Positions 25,201-39,056 of a stretch of DNA of 64,000 nucleotides are shown here, in pieces. Below the pieces are notes generated by a model. The model saw only the letters and a program-made list of their open reading frames with translations, did no database searches and had not been told where the DNA came from. The number at the start of each line of letters is the position of its first letter. The first letter of the stretch is position 1. The position numbers and the translations under genes were made by a program. The DNA is from Anticarsia gemmatalis (lineage: Eukaryota; Arthropoda; Insecta; Lepidoptera; Erebidae): the NCBI RefSeq assembly GCF_050436995.1, contig NC_134745.1:4898001-4962000 (forward strand), written 5' to 3'.

Positions 25201-26880
25201 TTATGAATGAATTTTGTAATATTTTTTGTTTTTTGCTTGCCGTGTACAAACGGTGATATCATCTATGTAAATGAGCTGCGGATCACTTTCGATTATATAA
25301 GGCTAACCACGTCATTGACATACACACATTTTTAAAAACACATCCGGCACAATTCTGTCATACCTGTCATTGTTCTGAGGCTGAGTCTAACTTCCCATAA
25401 TAAATAACGTAGGTAGGTACCAACAGTTCATGAGCAATGATAACGACAAACACACATCAAATGATAACCAGAACAAAAACTAAAACCCCCAAACCATATA
25501 AAGGCAATTATACTAAAATTACCAAAAACAAAAATTGTTATTATTCCAAATGTCCCTGACCAAATGCGTCCTAATGAGTTGTAATCTCGCAAACTCTGAA
25601 TAATTGTGGACAAACACGCGGACAAAAAAGGGTCGTAGGCAACGCAGGGTGGGGACAGCCACAAAGGGACCTCAGTGTCGGAGGTCTTGTAAACAGCATG
25701 TAAAGGAAACGGTTTTTTGTCGAGGATTCGGAATCGGGCGACGCCGAGTCCGGCGCAGGTAGGAATTTAAGAATTTCTCTAGCTACGCTCGCTTGTACCG
25801 ATTTTATCTCGCTTACTTACGAGTACAAACGTTGCTATCTCGCAGCCGACTGTTTGCACAAATATGGATGACCTTCTGCATACGTGACTGTGTTACGTGT
25901 ACTTAAACACTATTGCCTTTTCATGTTCCCCATGCTTTTATCTAAAGTCATCGTTCTCAAAGCAGTGGTTCAGATTCTTTTAATTTCAGGAATCCGGAAC
26001 GAGAACCAGCCATCTTGACAGTACTTAGAACTGCAAGATTTAATCAGAAACGGTGATTTTGTTTCACGAAATTAAACAACGTAAACGTACTGTTTCCAAG
26101 AATCTATACTACATTAGATGGACATATTCTTTTTACATTATTATTTTAAGCGGTACGGTACTCTTTAGATGAGCTACTTTATAACACAATGCAAATTCTG
26201 CGCGATCAAATTAAATTATTACGAGTTTGGCAGATTACATGAAACATAGTTTATACAACAGTGGGAACGTACAATTTTCAGATAAAAACAGGTTAACTAG
26301 ATGAGTATCTCTTCATCTAAATTGACATGTTGTCCTTGGCTAGAGGTCAGCGGACATACGAATTTCACGGTAGCTCAGTGTGAACCTCAAAAGCGGGACT
26401 AAATAATGTACAGTGTATATCAGACCTTGAATAAGTTAAGGACCAGACAGGTCAACTGGATTCATGTGTACCCCTCTTTAATATTAATCGTGTTTGAAAC
26501 AGTTTTTCATTCCGTTGTGTTAATGTTTAGCGTCACCTTTTTACTGTTCTTTCTTTTGCTTATTAATATTTATGTCATCCCATAGTATTGTCTATGAATA
26601 AGCGTCAACGCTCTTCTGACATGGGTCCTTAAACAAGGATTTTATTATAAAATTAAACAGTTAAACGTCTGTATAATTTCTTCATCCCGAGGATGTGTTT
26701 ACTTATCTTCTAAGATCAAAATGCTATAATGTATTGTGTGACTCCCATTGTTCTTGTGGAACACTTTCGTTTTTGTCATGTGTTAGAGTATGGCTGTCGT
26801 TCATGCTATTAACATGTATCTGTGAAAGTAAGGTTGCTTATCCTGTTTAATTTTCATACGGAAAAGATTATCTTATTATA

Positions 26881-26902
26881 ATTAAAGTGACATCACTTTA
26901 AT
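26881..26902. repeat. 10-bp-arm inverted repeat with 2-nt centre
   Basis: ATTAAAGTGA and TCACTTTAAT flank a CA centre. It is a near-perfect 22-bp palindrome of the kind bound by dimeric regulators, but chance is not excluded. Confidence 0.6.
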
Positions 26903-29900
26903 CTAGTCTTCAATGATGAATCACCTGATAATCATTTGACTTATATTCATGTTCCTTGCAATGTATTTATAGACAGTGTCACATTTAAATTAGATTTAAA
27001 ACAGGAAGCCGGACATTTATACTTTAAACAAATCAATACATTAATCATCGACATGTACTGCGACGGCCTCTGCCTGCACATTACAATTAGATGAAGCCAT
27101 ATGTATTTATATTGAAACAATTGAATGCGTACGACGGTACAATTATGCCAATCACGCATCGATTCGCCGATGCATTGCAATGCAAAACAATACAACGTAT
27201 CGCTCCTTTGACCACAATCTAATCAGATGTCATTTAAATAATTTTGCAGTATTAAATAATAGGCGGAAGTACAGTCATGGCTCCCAAAAACTTGTTGAAT
27301 GTTCTGGTTCGTCAGGTGACATTTGATTGCCAAGTGACACACTTGTCTTACACATTGTACGTGATACACTCGTCCTACTGACATAATTCCCTCTCAATGC
27401 CAGATGTCATAAAGGATATTATTATATTTACTGCAGGTTAACTCATAATTTACAACACATACATTTCTTTATAACCTGCTTCACAGTTTCAAGTTGAATT
27501 TGCACATAAAATCAATCCAACATCACGTAAGCGTAGTGTAGGCACCTAGGACACGTTTCCATATCGAATGAAACACGTTTCGCTAAAGTTTGGTCCAGGT
27601 CTTTGAACTACGAGTCTGTGAAGTTCACGCTAACAGTCTACGATACTCTACGAACAAAAGAGCTAGTGAAACGTTTCGAAAATGTGTTTGGTTTTTCTAT
27701 TAATAAAGCCGTTATTATCTTCCGTATTCCGGCATTTCTGATGCGTTTGTCAAGCCTAAATCTCAATGTTTACAGTGTGTAGACAAATTTGGACGTCGTT
27801 TGTCCCACTTTCTGACTGTATAATTAGGAATGCAACGGTTGATTGTGAGTTTTATCTTTTATTTTTTGGGAGCGGATCAGAAGCAGGAGCTGTTGGTTTA
27901 TGGGGTAGGTGGCCACAACAAAGCTGGGGTTAATGAGCGACATACGGCAAAAGTAATGGTCCGTATCGTTCTCTGTCGCGCGGTCCTTTTCAACTGCCTA
28001 ATTAGTTTAAAAGAGAACGTTTTTTTCACCAAAAGTATGCGCACGATTTGCGGTTGCATTCTGAATCTTAACTTTAACAAGCTTTAATGTAAGTAGAAAT
28101 TGAGTAATAAAAATACCCATGTTATCAAGATAATTCACAAATCGATTAATTTAAGCAGTAATTTGATGTGACTAAACAAAATGCCAGCTACACATAATAA
28201 GTACACGTCAAAACAAATGGATTCGCATAATAACCACTTAGTAAACTCAAGTAATTTGAGTAATTACGGTATACGAAATTGTTATTGTGAAATCGATATA
28301 TAATTACTGAGTACGAATATTTTTTTATGAGGATAATTATAACAAAAATAGGCAGGTCCGTATACAAAACGGTTGTAAAAGATTACGTGTTGAAATCGTT
28401 CTTTTTCGTTACGATTGACGTAGATAAACACGTTAAATCCGTAGCCCTATATTCTGGTATCTATCACCGGTGGAACTTTGAGGTGTGAATTAGGTTATAA
28501 AATCGTAGGAAGTGGCACAAACAAAATACTCGTAACTTTTTATGTTCGACACTAAAGAAAGCAAATATAGTGGACGCCAAAAAGTTTTGTAATAGCTTTG
28601 ATTGCAGTATTGCGTAAATTTTGCTGAAATAAACAGGATAAAGGAACATTCTGGAGTAGTTTTATATTTTAAATTGATGGTGGATCATTAATTTCAACTT
28701 TCGCAGAATTTCGAACATAATAAGCAAAATGCGGGTCCATGAATACGCCCGCGCGCCCCTAGCTTTGTGTGAATTTGGAAGTTAGTCAATTCACGAATTT
28801 TGGTGCAAAAAGTTACGTATGTATTGTACTTAAATGAAATAGTAATCTGATCCGATTAAAATCTGAATTGGTGAAAATCCATTTTACTTTGTAAATAATA
28901 CTTGTAAACATGACAAGATAAGTTTTATATTTTTCATCAATATATTGAAAAAAACAGATTGATTAGATTGATTACTTTTATCTTATAACGACCTCTTTGC
29001 TAGCAACTTCGTCCGCTTGGTTAAATTTTCGTGGGCAATGAGAATAATAGTAAAAGAGTTACAAACATTCATCTTTTCAGTGACGCCAATTCCGTAAAAA
29101 GGCTTTTTATACCGCCAACAGCTGTTTCACAGCGTTTCAGTGGCATTTAAATTACAATTTTTACATAATCGTTCATTGAGTAACAGTTGGTGAAGCGAAT
29201 CGTAACACAAACCGCGTTGATCCAGTACCACTCCAATTTTAACGTAACTCACTGAAGCGACGGAAATTATTTTATAATTCTTCACCAATTATACTTTCTA
29301 CGTACATTCCTTTTTAGAGAATTGTGAAAACGTGACTATGTTTATTTGATTGTACTCAGATAGTGATTGAAGTTTGCACTTACAGATAGTAGGAAAGTAC
29401 ACAAAGACTCAGGTTTTTATGTTATTTCCCAGAAGGGTCTGGTACGTCATCCCTGCTTGGTGTATCTATTCCTATGATTGGGAGACAGAATCCAGCTTAT
29501 TACGTTTCGATAATCAATGTTTCCGATAGCCCGAGTGAAAACGCAATTCAAAACTCGTATCAGGATTAAACCAGTATTGTATTATAGTTCTAGTAGAATC
29601 TAATATAAAACCTGAACTTTCATGATAGAATAAACAAAATTATAAAAGATAACACGACACTTTATATCTCATAGAAGTCATAAAAGTTGCACTTCGTAAG
29701 TAAATGTCGCACTAACACTAAATATCTCGACATCTAATTGAATGGCCGCACTTTAATCGATTCTATGTTTATAGCAGTTTCTCGAGCCAGTTGAAAGTAA
29801 GAATTGTATGATTCGAGAGCTTGACGTGGGCGGTGGGACCTGTATTGTCATGGCGAAGTTCTAGGGCTTGGAAACAACTTGTATGGAGTCAATGACCACC

Positions 29901-32900
29901 TTTACACCGTGGTCAGTGACTTTATGCAACTATCATTCATTGCTTTCATAGATAAAGTGAGCATTTTTTCATGGCACACGAAAGTTCAGATACATTTCTG
30001 TCCAAGGACTTTAATGTGGATTGGAAAATTGGTATTAACAAAAGTATGCATGTAAATGAGAAGCAAGTAAATAGCGGATCAACAGTCCAGACTGGTCGGT
30101 CAAAAATCAACGTTCTTTGAGTCAGCCAATCAGTCAATGAGTATGTATCTTTTTAGTAAAAACCACGAATCTCAAATATGTAAGCCAAAGATTCTTTGAC
30201 CTTGTTGATCGTTTACCGATAGACGAGTGCAATGCCTCAATAAAAAGTCATAAAAAGTATACAAAAAGTGGGACGTAGTAAACAAGCCTGTTCTCATTTT
30301 CGCAGGCATCGTGAAAACTAGTGAATAAGCATCGTTAGTTCGACAACAATCGTTTAGATTAATAGATTGTAATGTGTTTGCGATAACTACATGCCTTTTA
30401 TAGCATCTTTCTATCTTTGACGTCAGTAAACATTAAAAACGTGTCGAAGCAATATCGTAAGTGGTGTTAGTAACTGTTTTATGTACAAAATTATAGAACA
30501 TGGGGTGCGACACAATAATATTAGACTATTAGAATCTATTATATTTCTCGGTTAACATAGTGATACAAAAAGTCTTTTGACTGATATACAAAAGGAGAAC
30601 TTATTATCCTATACCTAAATAATTCCGCTGCCTTGTCGAAATCAGATTTTACAAGATCCTGAGCCTCCTAAATGCCCCACAATTACAATGCATTCTATCT
30701 TTGGCATTTATTGACAATTGCAACTTGCACTTATCAGATTTTCACTCCACAAAATTGGCAAGAAAATCAAGTTGACTGGAAACCATTTTGTATCTATCTA
30801 GACTGACTTTCAAAATCACTTATGGGGACTTGCAAAGTATCAAACCACTTTGAGCCCTATACTTGATTGCAGTTTTACTAGCAATCAATTGTCCTCACCC
30901 GCAAAAGGACGTAGGCGTGTTGTCGTTGCACGCTATCCCACCCTGAGGACAAACTTTACTGTCCGCCATATAAGTACTAGGTATTATTCGCAAGACGTCT
31001 ACACTTTCCAATCGTTTTCGAAATGTGAGTCTGCCTACATTGAAATTGCGTTCGAAACGAATTTTAAAGGTGAGATAAAATTATGTGCTCGGGAAAAACT
31101 GGTAGTAGTTATTAGTGCCTTGTATGAGGTATAATAATTTAAATGAAATCAAGATTCAGCCACAACTTAGACGGTCTAATGATCAAGAGATTTTCCTTCA
31201 AATAATTTGTAAGATTTCCAATGAAAGCTTAATCTATACCTATCTAAACATATACCGTGTATTGCTGTATATAGCAATGAATGAAACCAATTCCCACAAT
31301 TTTCTTCGTCGAAATGTGTTAAATAAAACTCCCAAAGCTTCAACACGTATAACAAACACAACTATTGCCGGAAAACGGCTCGAACATCTAATTAATAAAC
31401 TCAAACAACCAACAATTACGTTCCGTTAATTAATTTCAAAGTATCATGACCTCTCAGACTTCACTCACGGCAATGATCGAACAAGATTGCCTTCAAAAGT
31501 ATCAAGATCAAGACTACCGGAGTATTACGTGAATTTGAGAATAAACAAACAGAAATAGCGAAGCTTGCGTAATATATAAAGAAATTAGTTCTTTCATCAA
31601 TGCGTGTGTAACGTACGATATTGTTTGTACATGTGCCGAAAATTATTTAACAGAATATAAACAGAAGGATGATTAACCATTACTGGGAAGAGGTTATTAC
31701 TATAAGCTGGCGCGTGCGGCTCTTGTTTACAAAATGTTCTCGTACGCATGAAGCACGCGTGCGCTAATCCTTGACAGTAACCTAAAATTATATTTAGTTG
31801 AACTCTGTTTTGTTATAAACTAGCAACATCCTATTGCGTGTTAGCAACAGATGTAACCAACGGAATTGTTGAAGGCTACGATTAACTAAACACCATAATG
31901 AGCAGGTTTGGTTAGGATTTTATTCCAAATTTTTTAATCAAGCCACAAATGTTATATCCTACCAAATGTCCCAAGGTGCTTTTTGGCAAATTAAAGTTAT
32001 ATATGTCCAGTCCTAGTATATTCATGCAGTTTCTCTATTTTCCGGTATCTACTAAAGTCCAGGGTACGTTTTACACCAGATGTATTAAGTATTCAATTAT
32101 ATATAAGTGTAAACAGAACATAAACCCTATTTTCTATTTCACCAGTAGCAAAAGCTTACCGGTTATTGATTTTACATATTGTGTTCGCGAGAAAAGCCAA
32201 GCAATAAATATTTATGGTCGTATGTTTTCTCGCCATTTCAATATTGGCATAAGTCGCACGCATAGCTGCACTCTCTATTAACTCAAAACGTTGAAAGGCA
32301 TTTTTATTCTCTAATATTTAATCTACGTCTTTCAAATAAATCTCTTATATTATTATTCGATAGACGCATAAATAACGAACAATTTTATTTTTATGGCCGA
32401 ACATTATAGGACAAATAAAACGTGACAATAAATAGGATTCTTTATACCCTCGGGACAACCCTTCCTGGAATTTGAAGCGTCGTTAAACTAAAGGATGCAC
32501 AACATGTCGCCGATTGTAGCGATAAATATTCTACTGTCAGCGTCTAAACAGCAATGGATTAGACCCGCATTTGTGTTAACGGAATACACTTCAACCAATT
32601 GATAGGGTTATTGATGTGTTTGCCCGTGTCACTGACGTCACGTATCAATGAGATCGGCAAATATTTTCAAGAACCGGCGTAGTTGGGTAAATAAAGAAAA
32701 CACAATTTATGAAGTTAAACATAGATAACATTTCAAGTTTAAAATCGTACACGATATGGACGAACATTTATTGAATTTGTCTTTTCATGGAATTAGATGA
32801 CATTTTTAGTACTTCTATTCAAATGATATGAACTACATAGTTTAACCTGTAGACTGTAATTTATGTCATTTATCCAAGTCGGCTCTCTTGATTCAAATTG

Positions 32901-35601
32901 CCAGGCGAAGGCTTATAAATTATAAAATATATCTTTTGCAAGATCAAGAGCAATACTTAGATAGATGTTCCGATATTTTACAAGTACATCCTAATTACAT
33001 CCTTGATACAGACTGGAGGCTTAACAAGAAAATATTGCACTGCATTTACGATAGGATTGCTTCTCGGCCCGCCTACCGACCGGCTGCCATATTGGGAAAA
33101 TCAACGTTCTAAGCGCGTTTATCTATTTAAAGCGAATATTTCTGCTATCTACTAGAATATATTAGGTCCGTTCCTGATATGTAACGGTCAACATGTGTCA
33201 ATTCGTAACAAAAACATGTTTTGTATAATTAATACTTTTTTCCAATACCTTCGAGACATTTTACGATAACATTTTATTGATTTTACTGTTGGTTGCCTGT
33301 AAGCAGCGAAAAGTGAGTAAGTAATTTAGGCATACTAAAAACTGTATTGTATCATTACTGCCTAGAAAAAAATATTGAATGATGCGTAGACGATGAACAA
33401 AATAATCTGGAATTCCTATTGAATGAACAGTCTTGGGTGTCGAATAAACTAAAAACAAAACACGACTAATGGCCAAAGTAGCATCGATTCAATGCTAATT
33501 AGAATTTCTAAACAGTGTTGACGGATGTTCGTAACCTAAACCCGTTATACAATGACATAAATGAAAGTGTTTAACAAGAGTCAATGCATTGGTATGTCTG
33601 GTTTATTAATCCTCTTTGAATACGACAAATTGATCGGTATTGCATGACATGTACTTGCGGTTAACTAGCCAATCAGTTGCTGAGACTCTGTCATTCTTCA
33701 AACGCCATAGAATTCCAATACTAATGTGTATTCAGTAATACTTCTGCCGATTCGCGGTTTCTACATTTTAGCAGAGGTTATCTGCATAATATGCCTTTTC
33801 CAGGGTAATAGAAATTTAAACGTGTTACGAAATTGATTTTAAACCATGAAATAAAATAATGTCGATGTAAATTGTGTGTAAAATGTAGGCACGTTTAAGC
33901 AAGGAAAGAAAATACAATTTAGTTTCGTAAATTATTTCATCAGCCATATTGTCAAAATGTTTAAATGTATGTATTTCGACGACAATGCCACATGACCCTG
34001 AACTTTACAAAATGAAACAATACGCCGTGAGCTCAGCTGTTTTGTTAGCAACGTGTTCAAACCGTACTTGTGAAATAAGACACCAATTGCAAATGAAATA
34101 AATGCCTTCACACATGACAAGAAAGGAAAGAGAACGACAATTTTTTGTCCGTAAGAAACGTCAAACTCCAGTCACGAGCAAATATTTTGCCGTTTCTGGA
34201 TGACCACTAAAACTTGTAAGCCTTGTCAGCGCGTCTGTACGGTGCCTTAGCCGACACGGAAGAGGTTTTCCTAACATGGCCACTACTGGGATGTATAGTA
34301 GCTAGGAAACGGGTCTCTAGAAACGATAATAGCGGTCGTAATAAGCTAAAATAGGTTCGTGCGTGCTAGCGGGTATTAGGGGGTCCGAAGGGATCTTGCT
34401 CGTCACCTTTTGTGGATGTTTTAGACGAAAACTTCGTGCGTGTTTTTTGCGGAGATGTTTCTAGAAAGGATTCGAACGTTATACGGCTTAATTTTTCATC
34501 ATTCTTAACCTTGGCTAGATATTTTTTTTAGATTTAGCTTACGTTTGCGGTTTTAAGTCTTAGATGCCCGAGGTATTTTGTGCTTTATTTCAATGTGTCT
34601 CAAAAATAAGAAACGTTTGTATATCGTGTACTGTCTAATTGAACATCGATCAAATAATTATTGCCTTGAAAGCCCCAACCAGTTGTTCGGTTGCATAAAG
34701 TCCAAACAGAATCGTCACGTTTTTCTTCTTAGCGCCATCTAATGTGCATCTGACGCAACCTCGGTACAATTACAGTAATTAGTAGGTAACATATCAGTCT
34801 CGGAATGAATCTTATGCGTCGCTTGAACTGTGACCTCTTGCGCTAATCCTCTTAATGACTCCGCATATTTAAACAGGATCTTGCGAACACGTTACTATTC
34901 AAAGATTTAATGTATTTTTCCTAAGTTACATACAGTAAGTACATTACAGTTTGGTTTCCTGTCTCTGTAATCGTATTAGCTTAACTTTAATCGCTGCTGT
35001 CTCCAGTACCACTCGGGATTATATGGAAGACTTCCTTAGGCTCAAGCATGGTGTAAAACTAACTTCTTTTTCCAAATATGACTATCCTATATAAAAAAAC
35101 AAATTTTCTATTCAATTGTTGCATTTTCAAAGGTTAGTCTTTTCAAAGAGCTACGGAGCTCTTCTTGTTTAGCAGCAAGTTAGTTGTACGAACATAAATA
35201 GGGGTAAAAACGGCGCCTATCTACGCAAAAGCATGCAGCATGTGTCATAGCAAAAACAAGTTGCGAATCACGTGTCGGATCAACTTTGATCTAACTTTAT
35301 CAGCCGCCATAAACTTAACGGGTATTTCTTATTTACCTCTAATTACTACAATATTTCAATAACAAACAACTTTATTAATACTTAATTGCACGGGGATATA
35401 AGCTAAATTTTAATGTTATTAAAACTTATAGTCGCTTGCAGTTCGGCGCTATAAATCAAATTACGACCGTCAAATAAATTGCAGATTTTAATAGTAGATA
35501 ATCTAATGACGTTTTTATTCCATTGATTTCTATACAATGAAAGAATTTAGTCAACACTTCTTATGGCCATAAAATTGATATATGATAAGTCAAATGTGTG
35601 G

Positions 35602-35737
35602 TCATATTAACATCTGAGTTATTAGTTTCGAAAGCGGGACCGAAGGCGTCTGGCAATTGAAGTGGTCTTTGTTCGGGTTTTTTGTGGACACTTCTCTGTC
35701 ACGCATTGAACTGTCAAAAGATTCTTTGTTAGATGCC
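35602..35737 (-). CDS. weak candidate terminal exon, unknown product
   Basis: On the minus strand a pyrimidine-rich acceptor (AACTTTCCCAG) precedes a frame reading ASNKESFDSSMRDREVSTKN, continuing to SKLITQMLI and a TGA at 35602-35604. The composition is polar and charged, unlike the AT-driven frames around it. An AATAAA on the same strand lies about 90 nt downstream, near 35515. I recognise no domain and no upstream exon connects. Confidence 0.2.
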
Positions 35738-37944
35738 CTGGGAAAGTTTATGAAACTAGATAAGTCGAAGTAATTCGGTAACATGTGTTGGATTTGTTTT
35801 ACAAACAATGTCTTTTGTGGCAGACATATACAGGCTACTTATTCAAAAGGAAGACAGCAAAAGGCAATGTGAGGCAAAATAAAATCTACTTACTCATTTA
35901 TGAAGGACGGATTGTCGTTTGGTAGATTACGAGTAATGAATACGTAAGTTACACAAAAAGCGCATCGAATGTTCACAGTTTTCTGACGTCAGAAACGCAA
36001 TACCGCATAGTTCTAAAACCTACATTATTTATAGAACGCTGAAGTAATTCTCTTGCATAATGTTGACGTAAAGATAAAAAACTATATATTTTAAGCCACT
36101 CAGTAGCTGATAAGATTCTATCATATGTTTGGTTACGGATTTATTGTTTCTTTACAGCATTCATCAACGTCTCGCACAAATATTTATTGCAAAAAATAAA
36201 TAGTGTAAAAACCTTACCTGAGTTTACTTTTCACCTTTCACGAATGCAGTTATTTACACTTCAAACGTTTAAAGTGCAATGATAAGGTTGTTATCAAGTA
36301 ACTGTCAACAACAAGGCTTATCTATTCGCGTTCGTTCATTTATCATTTCATTAATTAGTTTGTCGTTCTCATGATCATAATTAGATACATCAATTATTTA
36401 ATTAATCAGTTGTCAGAGGTGTACAGTAGCCCTGTTTATCGTTACAAGTTAAAACGTGATTTACGATAAAACTGAAGCATGAACATGAAACAGTTTTATT
36501 CATGCGTTTGACGCTATATGACGTCACCAGTGCTGATCGTTGATCAAACTAAGGTGTAGATATGCCCACAAATGTATGCTCAATAAAAGTGTGACGTAAA
36601 TACAAGAATTTCTAGTTGTTACACATTCCTTGCTGTTTTACTACCTGACGTTTGGTTATGACGTTAATAACATAGCTCAATGTATGAACTGGAGCTATAA
36701 AACTACAAATAGTACTTAACTACTTTCGAGTCAAGAATTCTGAAAGCTTTTATCCTGTTGCCTAAAAAACTAGTGCTATCGATTTCGAAGAACAGATAAC
36801 ATAGACACTTTAAATGCTTGAGCAACAAGATTTATAACGTTACATTCTAAGAACAATACAAAAAATAAAAGATTTATTGTATTTTATAATTCTTATTGTT
36901 AAAGAATAATTTAGATGTTCATGAATTTGATTCAACCTTTGAATTAATAGATGTCAGTAGTAGGGCATTAAAATTGATTATCCCGGAATACAAGCCTACG
37001 ATAAAAAAAAGTATATAGTGATACAAATATCACAAAGGCATAATAGGATGAATATGAAATAGGCACACTCACAAAATTAAAAAAACAAACCTGAAATTCA
37101 AATGAGGAATGTTTTGACATTTGAATATAGAAAACAATGGCCGCCGTCTTTTGTTCAAGTGTCTCCGTGAGATGCGACTACACTTTATAGGAGTCCATTT
37201 CATTCTACATTATGGTAATACGTTATCATGGTTCACATTGTCAAAGTAACAATTACAATGGCTCCTGTGGCGACCAATTGTCGCATTTATAATGGTCTAT
37301 GACCCATTAACTGGCGCACCTTTACTAGAGATGGCCTATTTACGCACCTTCATGAATAAGCCTATACAAAGTCAGTCACGCGTTGCGTACGCCGTACAAA
37401 CTAATTTATCTGTCCAGTCATTCATGTACACATACATTGCTGGTTATATTCAAACAGATTTGAAAACTTGAGTAGCTAACAAGATATGTATGAATGACGA
37501 ATGTATTAGGTTGTTATGTTTGAAATTAGGTAATTATTTCAAACTGTCTTGTTGAGTCGCTGATTACGTGTAATAAATGGCGATTATATAAAATTACAGT
37601 GTAGACGTCGTTCATGTTACTTTAAGTTTTTGTGCATCTGTTCTACAAGGTCTTCAGAAAAACTGATTTCGTCTACAAGTTTAAACATATTCTTGTTAAT
37701 TTATCATATTTTGTTTCAAGTACTACTGATAATTTTAGCTATATATTATTTCATTACAATTTATTTCTAAACGAATTTAACCACAAACCTTTAGTTGAAA
37801 ACCACAACGCGTGCATTTTCCTCGTCTTATTCAAGGGCGTTATAGACAGCGGTCTTCCATTCAAACCAGAATTACCTAACTACGTTTCATTGACCTTTGA
37901 TCCGTAGTTTCACGCACGAATCGTAAACAAACATAACATAACCT

Positions 37945-37956
37945 AAAAAACACTGA
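37945..37956. repeat. left copy of 12-bp target-site duplication
   Basis: AAAAAACACTGA here is repeated exactly at 39045-39056, at the two edges of the retrotransposon insertion. The TGA inside this copy is the stop that closes the element's reading frame on the 5' side, and the element's frame is open from the very next base. That independently places the insertion boundary. Confidence 0.75.
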
Positions 37957-38835
37957 CTGTCGTGCAAGACCGACGCCATGAACTCATGGAGAATGATCGT
38001 TCCAAATGCCGAGTTGCGCCGAAACCTGTCCTCCCAGAGACAATGGGACGCGCCGCTCTGCAGTTTATTAAGACAAAATCTTTTAGAGACGTCATCCTCT
38101 CCTACGGAGCGTGCTCGCCTGTTGGCTGTGGGAGAGTGGGAGTCGGGCCTTTGGGTTGAAGCACTTCCATCTTTTAACGTGGGCACGATGATGGATGATG
38201 CTACCTTTCGCATCGCCACTTGCCTCCGTTTGGGTGCTCCTTGCGTTTCTCCGCATCGCTGTCTCTGTGGAGAAGCTGTCGACCGCCTTGGGCACCATGG
38301 TCTTTCCTGCAGTAGGAGCTCTGGCCGTATACCCCGACACGCACACCTCAACGACATCATTCGCCGGTCTCTTGCCGCCGCTGGAATGCCAGCCATCTTA
38401 GAACCCAATGGGCTGGCGCGCGATGACGGGAAGAGGCCGGACGGTATGTCGTTGATGCCTTGGAGCATGGGACGGCCTTTGGTGTGGGATGCAACTTGCG
38501 TCGACACCCTTGCGCCGTCTCATCTTCCAAGGACGGCCGGTGCTTCTGGAGCTGCTGCTGCGGCTGCCGAAGACCTCAAGCGGCGCAAATACAGAAGTCT
38601 TGTTGGTGAGTATGTGTTTGAGCCGTTTGGGGTCGAGACGCTGGGACCATGGGGCCCGAGCGCCCACTTACTTTACAAAGACATCGCCAAACGCCTCGTC
38701 GACAGTTCCCGTGACCAGAATGCTGGCATTTTCTTGGGACAAAGGTTAAGCATTGCCATACAACGTGGCAATGCTGCCAGCATTCTGGGAACGTTCCCGA
38801 TAGACAGCGATGTGGAGGAGTACTACGACGCGTAG
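37957..38835 (+). pseudogene. C-terminal endonuclease domain of retrotransposon ORF
   Basis: There are 292 codons open without a frameshift; the first ATG is at 37978, but the true start was lost with the 5' end. Counting from that ATG, a CCHC cluster CLCGEAVDRLGHHGLSC spans residues 95-111 (C95, C97, H106 or H107, C111). The nuclease motif follows: K152-R153-P154-D155, fifteen residues, D171, then acidic and lysine residues near E198 and K201. This order (CCHC, then K/R-PD-x12-15-D) is the hallmark of the restriction-like endonuclease at the C-terminus of R2-type elements, which nicks the target DNA. The end reads QRLSIAIQRGNAASILGTFP, which I recognise as the conserved end of a family common in invertebrates. 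The reverse transcriptase is missing, so this copy cannot move by itself. The intact frame suggests recent insertion. Confidence 0.83.
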
Positions 38836-39044
38836 CGCGCTTCCTTTCTTTTTTATTCTTAATTTTTTTTTATATATTTGTTTTTTTTTTCGTCCATGTG
38901 TATATATAGTTTTAATTTTAATAATTTAATGTAAATATTTAGTTTTATAAGTTTTGTACTGTATAAAATGTAATAAAATTCTATTGTTAGATGAATAAAT
39001 AAATTTATAAGGAAAAAAATAATTACACCAACATCAGATATAAA
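37957..39044 (+). mobile_element. 5'-truncated non-LTR retrotransposon with restriction-like endonuclease
   Basis: The insertion is about 1.09 kb. It begins inside a coding frame (37957), runs through the C-terminal domain of a retrotransposon protein to TAG at 38833-38835, and then has an AT-rich 3' untranslated part of about 210 bp. The part just before the right-hand target repeat is A-rich (39042-39050). The coding part is clearly richer in G+C and CpG than its surroundings. Loss of the 5' end with a retained 3' end and flanking 12-bp direct repeats is the usual outcome of target-primed reverse transcription. The endonuclease type points to the R2/NeSL-like early-branching groups rather than to the apurinic-endonuclease LINEs. 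Confidence 0.82.
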
Positions 39045-39056
39045 AAAAAACACTGA
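39045..39056. repeat. right copy of 12-bp target-site duplication
   Basis: AAAAAACACTGA is identical to 37945-37956. Three extra A residues precede it, consistent with a short A tail merging into the repeat, so the exact inner edge is uncertain by a few bases. Confidence 0.75.

Larger units (their letters stand above)
22290..37944. other. long stretch, mostly non-coding
   Basis: I see no gene that I can assemble. Points of note are as follows. A 130-codon plus frame at 23350-23742 is lysine- and asparagine-rich with no domain. CpG-richer patches lie at 25700-25860 (with a GCGCAG/GTAGGA donor-like site near 25759), 31700-31770 and 34170-34450. A minus-strand donor-like CTCAG/GTAAGG lies at 36212-36222 without an open frame behind it. 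A near-palindrome lies at 26881-26902. A weak minus-strand exon candidate at 35602-35737 is given separately. The rest reads as AT-rich intron or spacer. Confidence 0.45.

Noticed and set aside
30850..31429. Overlapping 94- and 104-codon plus-strand frames
   Set aside because: The overlap suggested a pair of genes, but neither shows a domain, and the second is AT-driven.
36200..36330. Minus-strand CTCAG/GTAAGG donor at 36212-36222
   Set aside because: A strong donor, but all three frames just upstream contain stops and there is no CpG enrichment or promoter-like context.
37887..38507. 206-codon minus-strand open frame
   Set aside because: It lies antisense to the retrotransposon endonuclease frame. 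The sense frame has all the conserved motifs, and the antisense frame is open because of high G+C.
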